In this document: positions 1 through 8,125 of the stretch, piece after piece
How the letters are laid out: each line of letters starts with the position of its first letter
Position numbering within the stretch: the stretch's first letter is position 1
Origin: Streptomyces sp. YPW6
Lineage (GTDB): Bacteria; Actinomycetota; Actinomycetes; Streptomycetales; Streptomycetaceae
Reading direction: 5' to 3'
Assembly: GCF_018866325.1 (NCBI RefSeq)
Contig: NZ_CP076457.1
Span: 7,227,001-7,291,000 of the forward strand
DNA length: 64,000 nucleotides
Translations under genes and position numbers: made by a program
Notes under the pieces: generated by a model
Told to the model about the DNA's origin: nothing
Seen by the model: the letters and a program-made list of their open reading frames with translations, nothing else
Databases searched by the model: none

Positions 1-2
1 AG

Positions 3-569
3 CACTGGCTCGGTGCGGCGCGGGGCTACGGCAACGCACTCTGCCTCGTCGTGTCGACGGGTGTCGGCGGCGGCCTCGTTCTCGGGGGCGCGCTGCGCCC
101 CGGCCCCTCGGGCAACGCCGGCCATATCGGCCACATCAGCGTCGACCTGGACGGCGACCCGTGCCCCTGCGGTGCGCGTGGCTGCGTCGAGGGCATCGCC
201 AGTGGGCCCAACATCGCCCGCCGCGCCCTGGAGAACGGCTGGCGGCCCGGACCGGACGGCGATGCGACGGCCGCCGCCGTGGCCGTCGCCGCCCGCGGTG
301 GGGACCCGGTCGCCCTCGCCTCCTACGAGCGCGCCGCCCAGGCGCTGGCCGCCGGCATCGCCGCCACCGCGACCTTGGCGGACCTCGACATCGCGGTGGT
401 GGGCGGGGGAGTGGCCGGGGCCGGCGACGTCCTCTTCGTACCGCTGCGCCGCAGCCTGCGCGACTACGCCACGCTCTCCTACCTGCGCCGGCTGACCGTG
501 GCGCCCGCCGTGATGGGCAACGACGCGGGGCTGGTCGGGGCCGCGGCGGCGGCCATCGCCCTGGGCTAG
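3..569 (+). CDS. ROK family sugar kinase, C-terminal part (cut by the left window edge)
   Basis: The reading frame is open at the left edge and ends at TAG 567-569, so only about the last 188 codons are present. Visible ROK-family features are a glycine-rich phosphate-binding stretch (STGVGGGLV) followed by the zinc-binding signature CPCGARGCVEG (C-x-C-G-x-x-G-C). The family phosphorylates hexoses such as glucose or N-acetyl sugars in the cytoplasm; the substrate cannot be told from this part. The N-terminal ATP-binding half lies outside, so a ROK repressor with an N-terminal HTH is not excluded. The stop codon abuts a long inverted repeat. Confidence 0.85.
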   Translation, partial: HWLGAARGYGNALCLVVSTGVGGGLVLGGALRPGPSGNAGHIGHISVDLDGDPCPCGARGCVEGIASGPNIARRALENGWRPGPDGDATAAAVAVAARGGDPVALASYERAAQALAAGIAATATLADLDIAVVGGGVAGAGDVLFVPLRRSLRDYATLSYLRRLTVAPAVMGNDAGLVGAAAAAIALG

Positions 570-625
570 GGCCTGTCGTCACACTGCCGCCGTCGCCCGG
601 AGGGCGGCAGTGTGACGACAGGCCC
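569..625. repeat. Short MITE-like copy: perfect 23-bp inverted repeat
   Basis: Arms at 569-591 and 603-625 are perfect reverse complements, separated by an 11-nt loop. They begin with GGGCCTGTCGTCACACTG. The centre (GTCGCCCGGAGGGCGG) also occurs in the longer copies at 3454-3660 and 7287-7456. It could serve as the terminator of the ROK gene, but the shared ends and core make it a small member of a dispersed repeat family. Confidence 0.75.
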
Positions 626-701
626 AGGGCTTCTCTTTTGGATCACGTGGGGCAAGCCATGCACCATAGGATCGGGGTTCGTTGCTGCGTGAGGGGACTG
701 G

Positions 702-1103
702 ATGGTGGAGACTTCATCGGCTTCAGGCGACGTGCTGAAGCCGATCAGGCAGCACCTGCGAAACCCGTCCTATGACGTCGACGTGGGTCCTGGCTGGCGG
801 CAGTTGGTGCTTGAGTGCCATCAGGCGGTTGTCGCGGAGTTCCCGGAGTACGAGCTCCTGGCCGTGAAGCAGAAGTGGGGGGCTCTGGCCTTCCAGGCGT
901 TCCCGCGGCCGTGGAAACCTGGCGGTAACTGGACAGATGTGGAGCACTCGCGCCTCCACACTGTCACTGATGCGTTCGCTGACCGCAGTGAGAGCATCTG
1001 TGAGCGCTGTGCTGCTGATGGCTCACTGCGTGAGAGCCGACGGGTCCACCTCGTGCTGTGTGATCGGTGCGAGACGCTCGTTCCGGAGCATGGCCGTCTA
1101 TGA
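702..1103 (+). CDS. Hypothetical protein with paired Cys motifs
   Basis: 133 residues, not recognised. The C-terminal third holds CERC and CDRC pairs about 25 residues apart (C-x2-C...C-x2-C), which suggests a small zinc-ribbon fold. The N-terminal half contains an aromatic-rich stretch (KQKWGALAFQAF) and no membrane segment. The ATG at 702 is the first good start. Third codon positions are less GC-biased than in the neighbours, hinting at acquired DNA. The gene ends about 17 bases before transposase homology begins, so its native C-terminus may have been altered by the insertion. Confidence 0.6.
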   Translation: MVETSSASGDVLKPIRQHLRNPSYDVDVGPGWRQLVLECHQAVVAEFPEYELLAVKQKWGALAFQAFPRPWKPGGNWTDVEHSRLHTVTDAFADRSESICERCAADGSLRESRRVHLVLCDRCETLVPEHGRL

Positions 1104-2015
1104 CTGGTCCTGGTTGCTTGTCAGCGCGCAGACCAAATGAAGATGCCTGCCAGATGGAGCCCGGCGAGGTAGACAGTGGCAGTCTTCTCGTAGCGGGTGG
1201 CAATGCCCCGCCACTGCTTGAGGCGGTTGACGCACCGCTCGACGGTGTTCCGCTGCTTGTAGGCCTCTCGGTTATATGCGGGTGGCCTGCCACCGAGGCT
1301 GCCGCGTCGCGCGCGGTGGGCCTGTTGGTCGGCCGGGATCGGAATCACGGCACGGATCCCACGTCGTCTGAGGTGGGTGCGGATGGCGCGGGACGAGTAC
1401 GCCTTGTCTGCGAGTACCAGCACCGGCCGCGTGCGGGGCCGTCCGCGGCGGCGGGGCACCCGCAGGGCGGCCATGACAGATTCGAAGGCCGGAGCATCCC
1501 CAGCCTGGCCAGGTGTGAGGACAAAGGCCAAGGGGCGGCATCGGCCATCGGCGGCCAGGTGCACCTTCGTAGTTAGACCGCCGCGCGACCGCCCAAGTGC
1601 ATGATCGTCCGGTTCGCCGGCTGAGGCCCCCCTTTTCGGGCGCCCGCAGCGTGCTGGTGAGCACGTACGATGGTGGAGTCCACCGCGACGACCCAATCCA
1701 GGTCTTCCTCTCCGTCGGCCTCGGCGAGCAGACCGGTGAAGACGCGCTCCCAGGTGCCGTGGATTGCCCAGTTCCGGAGCCTGGTGTACGCACCCTTCTA
1801 CGAGCCGTACTGCTCAGGCAGGTGCACCCAGTGGGAGCCGGTCTGGAACTTCCACGCAATCGCATCGATCACCTGCCGGTGATCACGCCACCGGCCGCCG
1901 CGCTTCGGCGTCCGGTCCGGTAACAGCGGCTCAATCCGCGCCCAATGGGCGTCACTCAGGGGCACGCCTGACCAACGATCCGATGATCCGAAAGAAACGC
2001 CCTAGGGGTTCGACC
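1104..2015 (-). mobile_element. IS5-family insertion sequence, boundaries approximate
   Basis: The span is defined by the transposase pseudogene at 1121-1965 plus short flanks. I could not find convincing terminal inverted repeats by eye, so both ends are estimates. A CTAG, a common target for some IS5 groups, lies near 2002 at the right flank. Confidence 0.5.
1121..1965 (-). pseudogene. IS5-family transposase with in-frame TAG (inactive)
   Basis: The N-terminal part starts at GTG 1965 (VPLSDAHWARIEPLLP) and reads as an IS5-type transposase, but is broken by a TAG at 1798-1800 where the family has Trp (HLPEQYGS-stop-KGAYTRLRNW). A GAAAAGGGGGG run on the minus strand (1637-1627) lies where the frame must shift -1 into the catalytic part ending at 1121, as in IS5-family elements expressed by programmed frameshifting. 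The DDE residues sit in AVDSTIVRAH, VLADKAYSS and NTVERCVNRLK. The frameshift may be natural; the TAG makes this copy probably dead. One Leu is coded by TTA (EPLLP). Confidence 0.85.
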
Positions 2016-2294
2016 TGGAGGCCGGTGACGCGGCCGAGGAGTGGGCGGACGCAAGGGCTGCCGGGAGGCGCCCGGTTCGTCAGGCCGGGCGCCACCCGGG
2101 GGCAGGGGCCGTCACCGCGCTGACGTGGTGACGGCCGGGTGGTCCGTTCTGGGACGGCGGGTGCGACCGCGGTCCGAGGCCACGCCGGCCGCACGTCCCG
2201 GACGACCGCATCCGGCCAACGCCGTCGCCCCCGCGGGGTTTTCGCGGCAGGGTGTTGCGGGCAAGCCACAGGGGGCTACGGAAGAGGGGGAACC
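1966..2294. other. Intergenic region after the IS element, with one hairpin
   Basis: No coding signal is convincing here. It holds the right end of the IS element, a hairpin at 2067-2093 (arms GGCGCCCGG and CCGGGCGCC, 9-nt loop) and the ribosome binding site (AGAGGGGG) of the next gene. Confidence 0.5.
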
Positions 2295-3332
2295 GTGATC
2301 GTCTGGCTCAACGGTGCGTTCGGCGCGGGAAAGACCAGCGCCGCCGGCGAACTGATCGATCTGATTCCGAACAGCACGCTGTACGACCCGGAGGTCACCG
2401 GCGCGGGGCTGCGTGCCCTGCTGCCGCAGAAGCGGCTCGCCGAGGTCACCGACTTCCAGGACCTGCCGATCTGGCGGCGGCTCGTGGTGGACACGGCGTC
2501 GGCGCTGCTCGCCGAGGTGCCCGGGGTGCTGGTGGTGCCGATGACACTGCTGCGCCAGGAGTACCGCGACGAGATCTTCGGCGGGCTCGCCTCCCGGCGC
2601 ATCCCGGTCCGGCATGTGGCGCTCTCACCTGAGGAAACGATCCTGCGGAGCCGGATCGCGGGCCGCGAGGAGATTCCCGGCGACGACGAGCAGAACGACC
2701 GGGTACGTCGGTGGGCGTACGAGCACATCGGTCCGTACCGCGACGCCCTCGGCTGGATCGCCGAGGACGCGCACGTCATCGACAACAGCGCCCTCAGCCC
2801 CCGGGAGACCGCCGAGCGCATCGCGGACGCCGTGCGCACCGGGAGCGCGCCGCCGTGCCCCATCGTGCAGAGTCCCGAGCCGACCGGCGAGACGGTGGCC
2901 GCCGGGGTCCTGCTCTTCGACGAGCAGGACCGGGTGCTGCTCGTCGACCCCACGTACAAGCCGGGGTGGGAGTTCCCCGGCGGGGTCGTGGAGGCGGGCG
3001 AGGCCCCCGCGCAGGCCGGGATCCGTGAGGTCGCCGAGGAGATCGGCCTCGTGCTCGACCGGGTGCCCGCCCTGCTGCTCGTCGACTGGGAGTCACCCCG
3101 CCCGCCCGGCTACGGCGGACTGCGGTTCCTCTTCGACGGGGGTCTGCTCCGGGCCGAGGACGCGGGCCGGCTGCTGCTGCCGGGTTCCGAGCTGCGCGGC
3201 TGGCGCTTCGTCACCGAGGAGGAGGCCGCGGGGATGCTGCCGCCCACGCGGTACGAGCGGCTGCGCTGGGCTCTGCGGGCGCGTGAGCAGAAGATGGTGC
3301 TCAACCTGGAGGCGGGAGTGCCGGTCGGCTGA
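2295..3332 (+). CDS. P-loop nucleotide kinase-like domain fused to a Nudix hydrolase domain
   Basis: 345 residues. The N-terminal half begins with a Walker A motif (GAFGAGKT, residues about 7-14) of the AAA/zeta-toxin-like P-loop kinase type. The C-terminal half carries a full Nudix box, G-x5-E-x7-RE-x2-EE-x-G (from GGVVEAGE to REVAEEIG, about residues 235-257). Nudix enzymes cleave nucleoside diphosphates linked to another group. The substrate of the kinase half is unknown. GTG 2295 was chosen because GAAGAGGGGG lies just upstream; longer in-frame versions read through the noncoding region. Such fusions occur in actinobacteria, possibly for nucleotide salvage or repair. Confidence 0.8.
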   Translation: MIVWLNGAFGAGKTSAAGELIDLIPNSTLYDPEVTGAGLRALLPQKRLAEVTDFQDLPIWRRLVVDTASALLAEVPGVLVVPMTLLRQEYRDEIFGGLASRRIPVRHVALSPEETILRSRIAGREEIPGDDEQNDRVRRWAYEHIGPYRDALGWIAEDAHVIDNSALSPRETAERIADAVRTGSAPPCPIVQSPEPTGETVAAGVLLFDEQDRVLLVDPTYKPGWEFPGGVVEAGEAPAQAGIREVAEEIGLVLDRVPALLLVDWESPRPPGYGGLRFLFDGGLLRAEDAGRLLLPGSELRGWRFVTEEEAAGMLPPTRYERLRWALRAREQKMVLNLEAGVPVG

Positions 3333-3453
3333 GCTGCTCCTGTCCGGGAGCCGGGGTGCGCCGGGGGCGGAGCACGCGCAGGGGCGCGTGGCGGAAGCCG
3401 GCGGCGGGTGTCCACGCCCCCGGCGCCGCCGTGGAAGTACGGCGCGCTCTCTC

Positions 3454-3660
3454 GGGCCCGTCGTCACACTGTCGCCTGCCGCCTGCCGCCTGCCGCCTGC
3501 CGCCTGCCGCCTGCCGTGTGACGCCTGGCGCGCACGCTCGCGGCGTTGCCGGGCTGCTCTTGCAGCTTCGCTGCAAGAGCAGCCCGGCGCCCTGCGGTCG
3601 CACGCACCGGACGCCGCGCGGCCGCCCTCCGGGCGACGACGGCCGTTCGACGACCGGCCC
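3454..3660 (-). repeat. MITE-like repeat, long copy A, with heptad tandem repeats and an internal hairpin
   Basis: The ends are GGGCCCGTCGTC (plus strand, 3454) and GGGCCGGTCGTC (minus strand, from 3660), imperfect terminal inverted repeats. Read on the minus strand, the first 68 bases are identical to 7287-7354. Inside are six tandem CGCCTGC heptads (about 3473-3514) and a hairpin with 18-bp perfect arms and a 3-nt loop (3549-3587). No protein is encoded. The gap between the Nudix fusion and the MBL gene is essentially this element. Confidence 0.75.
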
Positions 3661-3677
3661 CGGGCTCCCCTCCCGCC

Positions 3678-4364
3678 TCAGCCGCCGTGTGCCGCGGCCT
3701 CCATCAGCGCGGCGGCGTCCTCCGTGAGCGGGTCGCCGTGGCCGAAGCAGACGGTACGGGGCCCGAGCGCGGCCAGTCGCCGGAACGTGGCCGCCGCCTC
3801 CGCGCGGTCCACGTTGAACACGCCGAGCATCACCCGTTGCGCGGAGGCGACGGTGTCCCCGGTGAACAGCACGCCGTGGCGCGGCAGATGGAGCGCGATG
3901 GAGCCCGGCGTGTGACCGGGGGCGTGCACCACCCGGGCACCGCCCCCGAACGGCAGCACCTCGCCGCCCGTCAGCTCGCGGTCGACCCGGGTGGGCGGGG
4001 CCTCGGGGCAGGTCAACCCGTGTGCGTAGAGCGGCCGTTCCCAGTCCAGCAGATCCGGCTCCGGTACCGGGCGCTCGCCCCGGATCACCGGGGCGTCCAG
4101 CACGTGGGCGAGGATCTCGGCGCCGTACCGGTCGGCCAGCTCCCGGGCGGCCCCGTAGTGGTCGCGGTGGCCGTGGGTGATGACGATGCGGCGGATGCGG
4201 GCCGGGTCGTGACCGAGCGTCCGCACCGCGTGCCCGATCGCGGCGGCCGACGCGCTGTCGCCCGCGTCGACCAGGGTCAGGTCCGTTCCGTCGTTCCAGA
4301 GATAGGCCTGACCGATCCGGAAGCGGAACATGTGCAACGGGGGGAGTACCTCGACGAGATCCAT
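3678..4364 (-). CDS. MBL-fold metallo-hydrolase
   Basis: 228 residues from ATG 4364 (MDLVEVLPPLHMF). The metallo-beta-lactamase signature THGHRDHYG (HxHxDH) binds the two metal ions, and later His/Asp positions (APGHTPGS, FTGDTV) complete the site. The family includes glyoxalase II-like thioesterases and quorum-quenching lactonases; the substrate is not predictable. A longer in-frame start exists, but the upstream residues are Arg/Pro-rich and unlike the family. The gene is convergent with the Nudix fusion and downstream of, but not tightly coupled to, the M20 peptidase on the same strand. Confidence 0.85.
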   Translation of the reverse strand: MDLVEVLPPLHMFRFRIGQAYLWNDGTDLTLVDAGDSASAAAIGHAVRTLGHDPARIRRIVITHGHRDHYGAARELADRYGAEILAHVLDAPVIRGERPVPEPDLLDWERPLYAHGLTCPEAPPTRVDRELTGGEVLPFGGGARVVHAPGHTPGSIALHLPRHGVLFTGDTVASAQRVMLGVFNVDRAEAAATFRRLAALGPRTVCFGHGDPLTEDAAALMEAAAHGG

Positions 4365-4512
4365 GCGGGGAAGGTACGCAGCGGCGGACGGGCGCCGCCC
4401 GGATCTACGCTCCGGGCGACTTCGCCGGGGGCGAAGCGCTCCGGAGTCCACCGCCGGGCCTCTCCCGGTCACCCCGTGCCCCGGCGCGCGGACACCGGGG
4501 CACCCAGCGGGA

Positions 4513-5883
4513 TCAGGCCTTCTTCGACTCCGCGTAGTTGCGCAGGAACAGCGCCTCGGCGACCGACATCCGCTCCAGCTCCTCGGGCGACACGCTCTCG
4601 TTCACCGCGTGGATCTGCGCCTCCGGCTCGCTCAGCCCGATCAGCAGGATCTCCGCCTCCGGATAGAGCCCCGCCAGGGTGTTGCACAGCGGGATGGAGC
4701 CGCCCATGCCGGAGGACTGCATCTCCTGGCCCGGGTAGGCGTCCCGCATCGCGTCCGCCATCGCCTGGTACGCCGGGCTGCTCATGTCGGCCCGGAACGG
4801 CTGGCCCTGGCCCACCTGTTCCACCCTCACCCGCGCACCCCAGGGGGCACGGGACTCCAGGTGGGCGGTGAGCAGCTTCGTCGCCTCGGCCGCGTCGTGG
4901 CCCGGCGGTACCCGCAGGCTGATCTGGGCCCGTGCGCTCGCCTGCACGGACGGGGTCGCGCCGACCACCGGCGGGCAGTCGATGCCGATGACGGTGACGG
5001 CGGGACGGGCCCAGATGCGGTCCGCGACCGTGCCCGTACCGATCAGCTCCACCCCGTCCAGCACCTTGGCGTCCTGCCGGAACTCCGCCTCCGGGTACTG
5101 GATGCCGTCCCAGTCGGCGTCACCGGCCAGACCGTCGACCGTGGTCGTCCCGTCCTCGGCGCGCAGCGAGGCCAGCAGCTGGATCATCGCCGCCAGCGCG
5201 TCCGGGGCCGCGCCGCCGAACTGCCCCGAGTGCAGGTTCCCCTCAAGGGTGTCCAACTGCACGCGCAGCATGGTCATCCCGCGCAGCGTCGCCGTCACAG
5301 TCGGCAGCCCGACGCGGAAGTTGCCGGTGTCGCCGATGACGACCGTGTCCGCGCGGAGCAGCTCCGGGTGCGCCTCCGCGTACCGCTCCAGGCCACCGGT
5401 GCCCTGCTCCTCGGAACCCTCGGCGATCACCTTCACCGAGACCGGGACGCCCCCGTCCGCCTTGAGGGCGCGCAGCGCGAGCAGGTGCATGATGAAGCCG
5501 CCCTTGCAGTCGGCCGCGCCCCGTCCGTACCAGCGTCCGTCGCGCTCGGTCAGCTCGAACGGCGGGGAGATCCACGCCGACTCGTCCAGCGGCGGCTGCA
5601 CGTCGTAGTGGGCGTAGAGCAGTACGGTCGGCGCGTCGGCGGGTCCCGGCAGGTGGCCGTAGACGGACTGCGTGCCGTCCGGGGTGTCCAGGAGGGCGAC
5701 GTCCGTGAACCCCTCGGCGCGCAGCGCGTCGGCGACCCAGTTCGCGGCGCCTTCGCACTCGCTCCTGGGGAACACCGCCGGGTCCGCCACCGACTGGAAC
5801 GCCACCAGCTCGGCCAGCTCCTGACGGGCACGGGGCATCAGCGACGCGACGGTCTCGGGAATCGGACGGGCGGTCATGGGCAC
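4513..5883 (-). CDS. M20 family metallopeptidase (dipeptidase type)
   Basis: 456 residues. Zinc-site motifs of M20 peptidases are visible: the His of LLYAHYDVQPP, the Asp of GRGAADCKGG and the Glu pair of EGSEEQGT. A central dimerisation domain (around LHSGQFGG) follows. These enzymes remove residues from di- or oligopeptides or deacylate amino acids in the cytoplasm. There is no signal peptide. A second ATG at 5877 (MTARPIPET) is an equally plausible start. The gene is divergent from the flavoprotein at 6073. Confidence 0.88.
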   Translation of the reverse strand: MPMTARPIPETVASLMPRARQELAELVAFQSVADPAVFPRSECEGAANWVADALRAEGFTDVALLDTPDGTQSVYGHLPGPADAPTVLLYAHYDVQPPLDESAWISPPFELTERDGRWYGRGAADCKGGFIMHLLALRALKADGGVPVSVKVIAEGSEEQGTGGLERYAEAHPELLRADTVVIGDTGNFRVGLPTVTATLRGMTMLRVQLDTLEGNLHSGQFGGAAPDALAAMIQLLASLRAEDGTTTVDGLAGDADWDGIQYPEAEFRQDAKVLDGVELIGTGTVADRIWARPAVTVIGIDCPPVVGATPSVQASARAQISLRVPPGHDAAEATKLLTAHLESRAPWGARVRVEQVGQGQPFRADMSSPAYQAMADAMRDAYPGQEMQSSGMGGSIPLCNTLAGLYPEAEILLIGLSEPEAQIHAVNESVSPEELERMSVAEALFLRNYAESKKA

Positions 5884-6072
5884 GCTCCTCGTGGGTGCGA
5901 CGTTAGGGGTAGGGCGCGGTGTGTACGCGACCGTGTGCGACGCCGTGTGTGCGACGCCGCATGTACGACGAAATCATGGCCGATCCTCCCACAGGAGGGC
6001 CGGCCCGCGGCGCGCCGTAGGATGCCGTGAGCAGCTTGGGGCCACTGGTCGGATCAGGAGCAGAAGCACATC

Positions 6073-7287
6073 GTGAGCAGCGAGAACGCAGACGCAGGAC
6101 GCGAGCCGGACGAGTCGTTGGTGTGGGATGTCGTCGTGGTCGGCGCCGGACCGGCCGGGGCATCGGCGGCGTACGCGGCAGCCGTGGCGGGCCGGAGGGT
6201 CCTGCTGCTGGAGAAGTCGGAACTGCCGCGCTACAAGACCTGCGGCGGGGGCATCATCGGCTTCTCCCGGGACGCCCTGCCGCCCGGGTTCGAACTGCCC
6301 CTGAAGGACCGCATCCACGCGGTGACCTTCTCGCTCAACGGCAAGCTTGCCCGCACCCGCCGCTCCCGGCGCATGCTCTTCGGGCTCATCAACCGCCCCG
6401 AGTTCGACGCCGGGCTGGTCGAGGAGGCGCAGAAGGCCGGGGCCGAACTGCGCACCGGCGCCTCGGTGGCGCGGGTCGAGCAGCACGGTCCTGCCGTGCC
6501 CGACCGGCGAACGGTCGCCGTGGTGCTGGCCGGTGGCGAGACCGTCCTCGCGCGGGCGGTCGTCGGGGCGGACGGCAGCGCGGGCCGGATAGGAGCCCAC
6601 GTCGGGGTGAAGCTCGATCAGGTCGACCTCGGTCTGGAGGCGGAGATCCCCGTCCCCGCCACCGTCGCGGAGGACTGGGCGGGCCGGGTCCTCATCGACT
6701 GGGGTCCGCTGCCGGGCAGCTACGGCTGGGTCTTCCCCAAGGGCGACACCCTCACGGTGGGCGTCATCTCGGCGCGCGGCGACGGCGCGGGCACCAAGCG
6801 GTACCTGGAGGACTTCATCGCCCGTCTCGGCCTCGCCGGGTTCGAGCCGTCCATCTCCTCGGGCCATCTGACCCGCTGCCGCAGCGACGACTCCCCGCTC
6901 TCCCGCGGCCGGGTCGTGGTCTGCGGTGACGCGGCCGGGCTGCTGGAGCCGTGGACCCGCGAGGGCATCTCCTTCGCGCTGCGCTCGGGCAGGCTCGCGG
7001 GGGAGTGGGCGGTCCGGATCGCCGAGGCGCACGACGCGGTGGACGCCCGCCGCCAGGCCCTCAACTACGCCTTCGCCATCAAGGCCGGCCTCGGCGTGGA
7101 GATGGGCGTCGGCCGCCGCATGCTCAAGCTGTTCGAGCGGCGGCCGGGTCTGCTGCACGCGGTGCTGACCGGTTTCCGCCCGGCCTGGAAGTCGTTCGCC
7201 GGAATCACCCGGGGGACGACGTCGCTCGCCGAGCTGGTCCGCACGCACCCGCTGGCACAGCGGGCCCTGCACGCGATGGACCGGTAG
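6073..7287 (+). CDS. Geranylgeranyl reductase family FAD-dependent oxidoreductase
   Basis: 404 residues from GTG 6073. The N-terminus has the dinucleotide-binding fold VVVVGAGPAGASAAYAAA, then the CGGG motif (KTCGGGIIGF) typical of geranylgeranyl-reductase/ChlP-like flavoproteins. The second FAD contact is GDAAGLLEPWTREGISFAL, where Asp binds the ribityl chain. The family hydrogenates isoprenoid double bonds such as those of menaquinone side chains or archaeal-type lipids; in actinobacteria menaquinone saturation is the best guess. No partner gene adjoins it. The TAG stop at 7285-7287 is the junction with a MITE-like repeat. Confidence 0.85.
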   Translation: MSSENADAGREPDESLVWDVVVVGAGPAGASAAYAAAVAGRRVLLLEKSELPRYKTCGGGIIGFSRDALPPGFELPLKDRIHAVTFSLNGKLARTRRSRRMLFGLINRPEFDAGLVEEAQKAGAELRTGASVARVEQHGPAVPDRRTVAVVLAGGETVLARAVVGADGSAGRIGAHVGVKLDQVDLGLEAEIPVPATVAEDWAGRVLIDWGPLPGSYGWVFPKGDTLTVGVISARGDGAGTKRYLEDFIARLGLAGFEPSISSGHLTRCRSDDSPLSRGRVVVCGDAAGLLEPWTREGISFALRSGRLAGEWAVRIAEAHDAVDARRQALNYAFAIKAGLGVEMGVGRRMLKLFERRPGLLHAVLTGFRPAWKSFAGITRGTTSLAELVRTHPLAQRALHAMDR

Positions 7288-7456
7288 GGCCGGTCGTCGA
7301 ACGGCCGTCGTCGCCCGGAGGGCGGCCGCGCGGCGTCCGGTGCGTGCGACCGCAAGGCCGGGCTGCTCTCGCAGCGGAGCTGCCAGGGCATTGCGGCGAC
7401 GCCGCGAGCGTGCGTGCCGGGCGTCGTGCGGCAGGCGGCAGTGTGCCGAAGGACCC
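7287..7456 (+). repeat. MITE-like repeat, long copy B
   Basis: Starts GGGCCGGTCGTCGAACGGCC directly at the last base of the preceding stop codon. Its first 68 bases match copy A (minus strand of 3454-3660) exactly. The middle has diverged: the hairpin arms carry mismatches and only about two heptads remain. The far end is decayed (CAGTGTGCCGAAGGACCCC against CAGTGTGACGACGGGCCC in copy A). Copies A and B are inverted relative to each other. Confidence 0.75.
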
Positions 7457-7543
7457 CGGCGGCCCCTGGCCTCGCGACCACGCCCCCGAGGCCGTCCGGC
7501 AGAAGGCAAAGCGCCCCGTGGCCGCCCCGGAGACGAGGCGTGG

Positions 7544-7999
7544 TCATGCCTCGACGGTGATGCGGAAGACCGGATGATCCGGGGAGGCGGCCAGCAGCTC
7601 GGCGTCCGTGGACTTCGCCGTGATCCCCTGGAAGTACTGATGGACTTCCCAGCCCCACCGCTCCAGATAAGCCCGGATGATCCGGGCCTTCTGCGTGTCG
7701 TCGGCGATCTCCACGGCGGTGAACCGGCTGACCCTGCGCCCCAGCCGGAGCTCTCCCCCGCCCGCCACGCGCATGTTGCGCACCCACTGCGAGTGGCCGC
7801 GCGCCGAGACCAGGTACCGGTCGCCCTCGAAGGTGTGGGTGTTGACCGGGATGCGCTGCATCTGGCCGCTCTTGCGCCCGCGCACCGACAGCTCCGCCGA
7901 GCCCATGAGGCTCAGGCCGTGCCGGGCCAGCCAGCCGACGACCTTGTTGAAGCGGTTGGCGGCGGCGCTCGCCCGGAGGTAGTAGGGCTGCTGCGACAT
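7544..7999 (-). CDS. Deazaflavin (F420)-dependent nitroreductase family protein
   Basis: 151 residues from ATG 7999. It matches the DDN/split beta-barrel family: SVRGRKSGQMQRIPV is the typical GRKSG phosphate/F420 contact, followed by YLVSARGHSQWVRNMR. Family members reduce or bind small substrates with cofactor F420 or a flavin. The gene is divergent from a TetR regulator. An imperfect palindrome (8019-8031) lies about 20 bp upstream of the start, so direct control by that regulator is likely. Confidence 0.85.
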   Translation of the reverse strand: MSQQPYYLRASAAANRFNKVVGWLARHGLSLMGSAELSVRGRKSGQMQRIPVNTHTFEGDRYLVSARGHSQWVRNMRVAGGGELRLGRRVSRFTAVEIADDTQKARIIRAYLERWGWEVHQYFQGITAKSTDAELLAASPDHPVFRITVEA

Positions 8000-8018
8000 G
8001 ATGACTCCCAGGCTGGGG

Positions 8019-8031
8019 AGAGCGGTGCTCT
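8019..8031. promoter_or_regulatory. Probable TetR operator, site 1
   Basis: AGAGCGGTGCTCT, a near-perfect 13-bp palindrome in the divergent intergenic region. A second copy differing at one base lies at 8072-8084. Two sites, one near each start, suggest autorepression plus control of the nitroreductase. Confidence 0.6.
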
Positions 8032-8071
8032 CGCTTGAGATCAGTGTGCACCTGGTGGGTGCTCCAAAGCA

Positions 8072-8084
8072 AGAGCAGTGCTCT
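8072..8084. promoter_or_regulatory. Probable TetR operator, site 2
   Basis: AGAGCAGTGCTCT, the partner of site 1, with 53 bp between equivalent positions. It lies 42 bp upstream of the TetR start at 8126. Confidence 0.6.
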
Positions 8085-8125
8085 CGTTCATGGTCGGTGA
8101 TCCGTTCGCATGGCAGACTGATCGC

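Noticed and set aside
1272..1865. 197-residue minus-strand frame in the IS element
   Set aside because: It is the third frame; conserved transposase residues lie in the other two.
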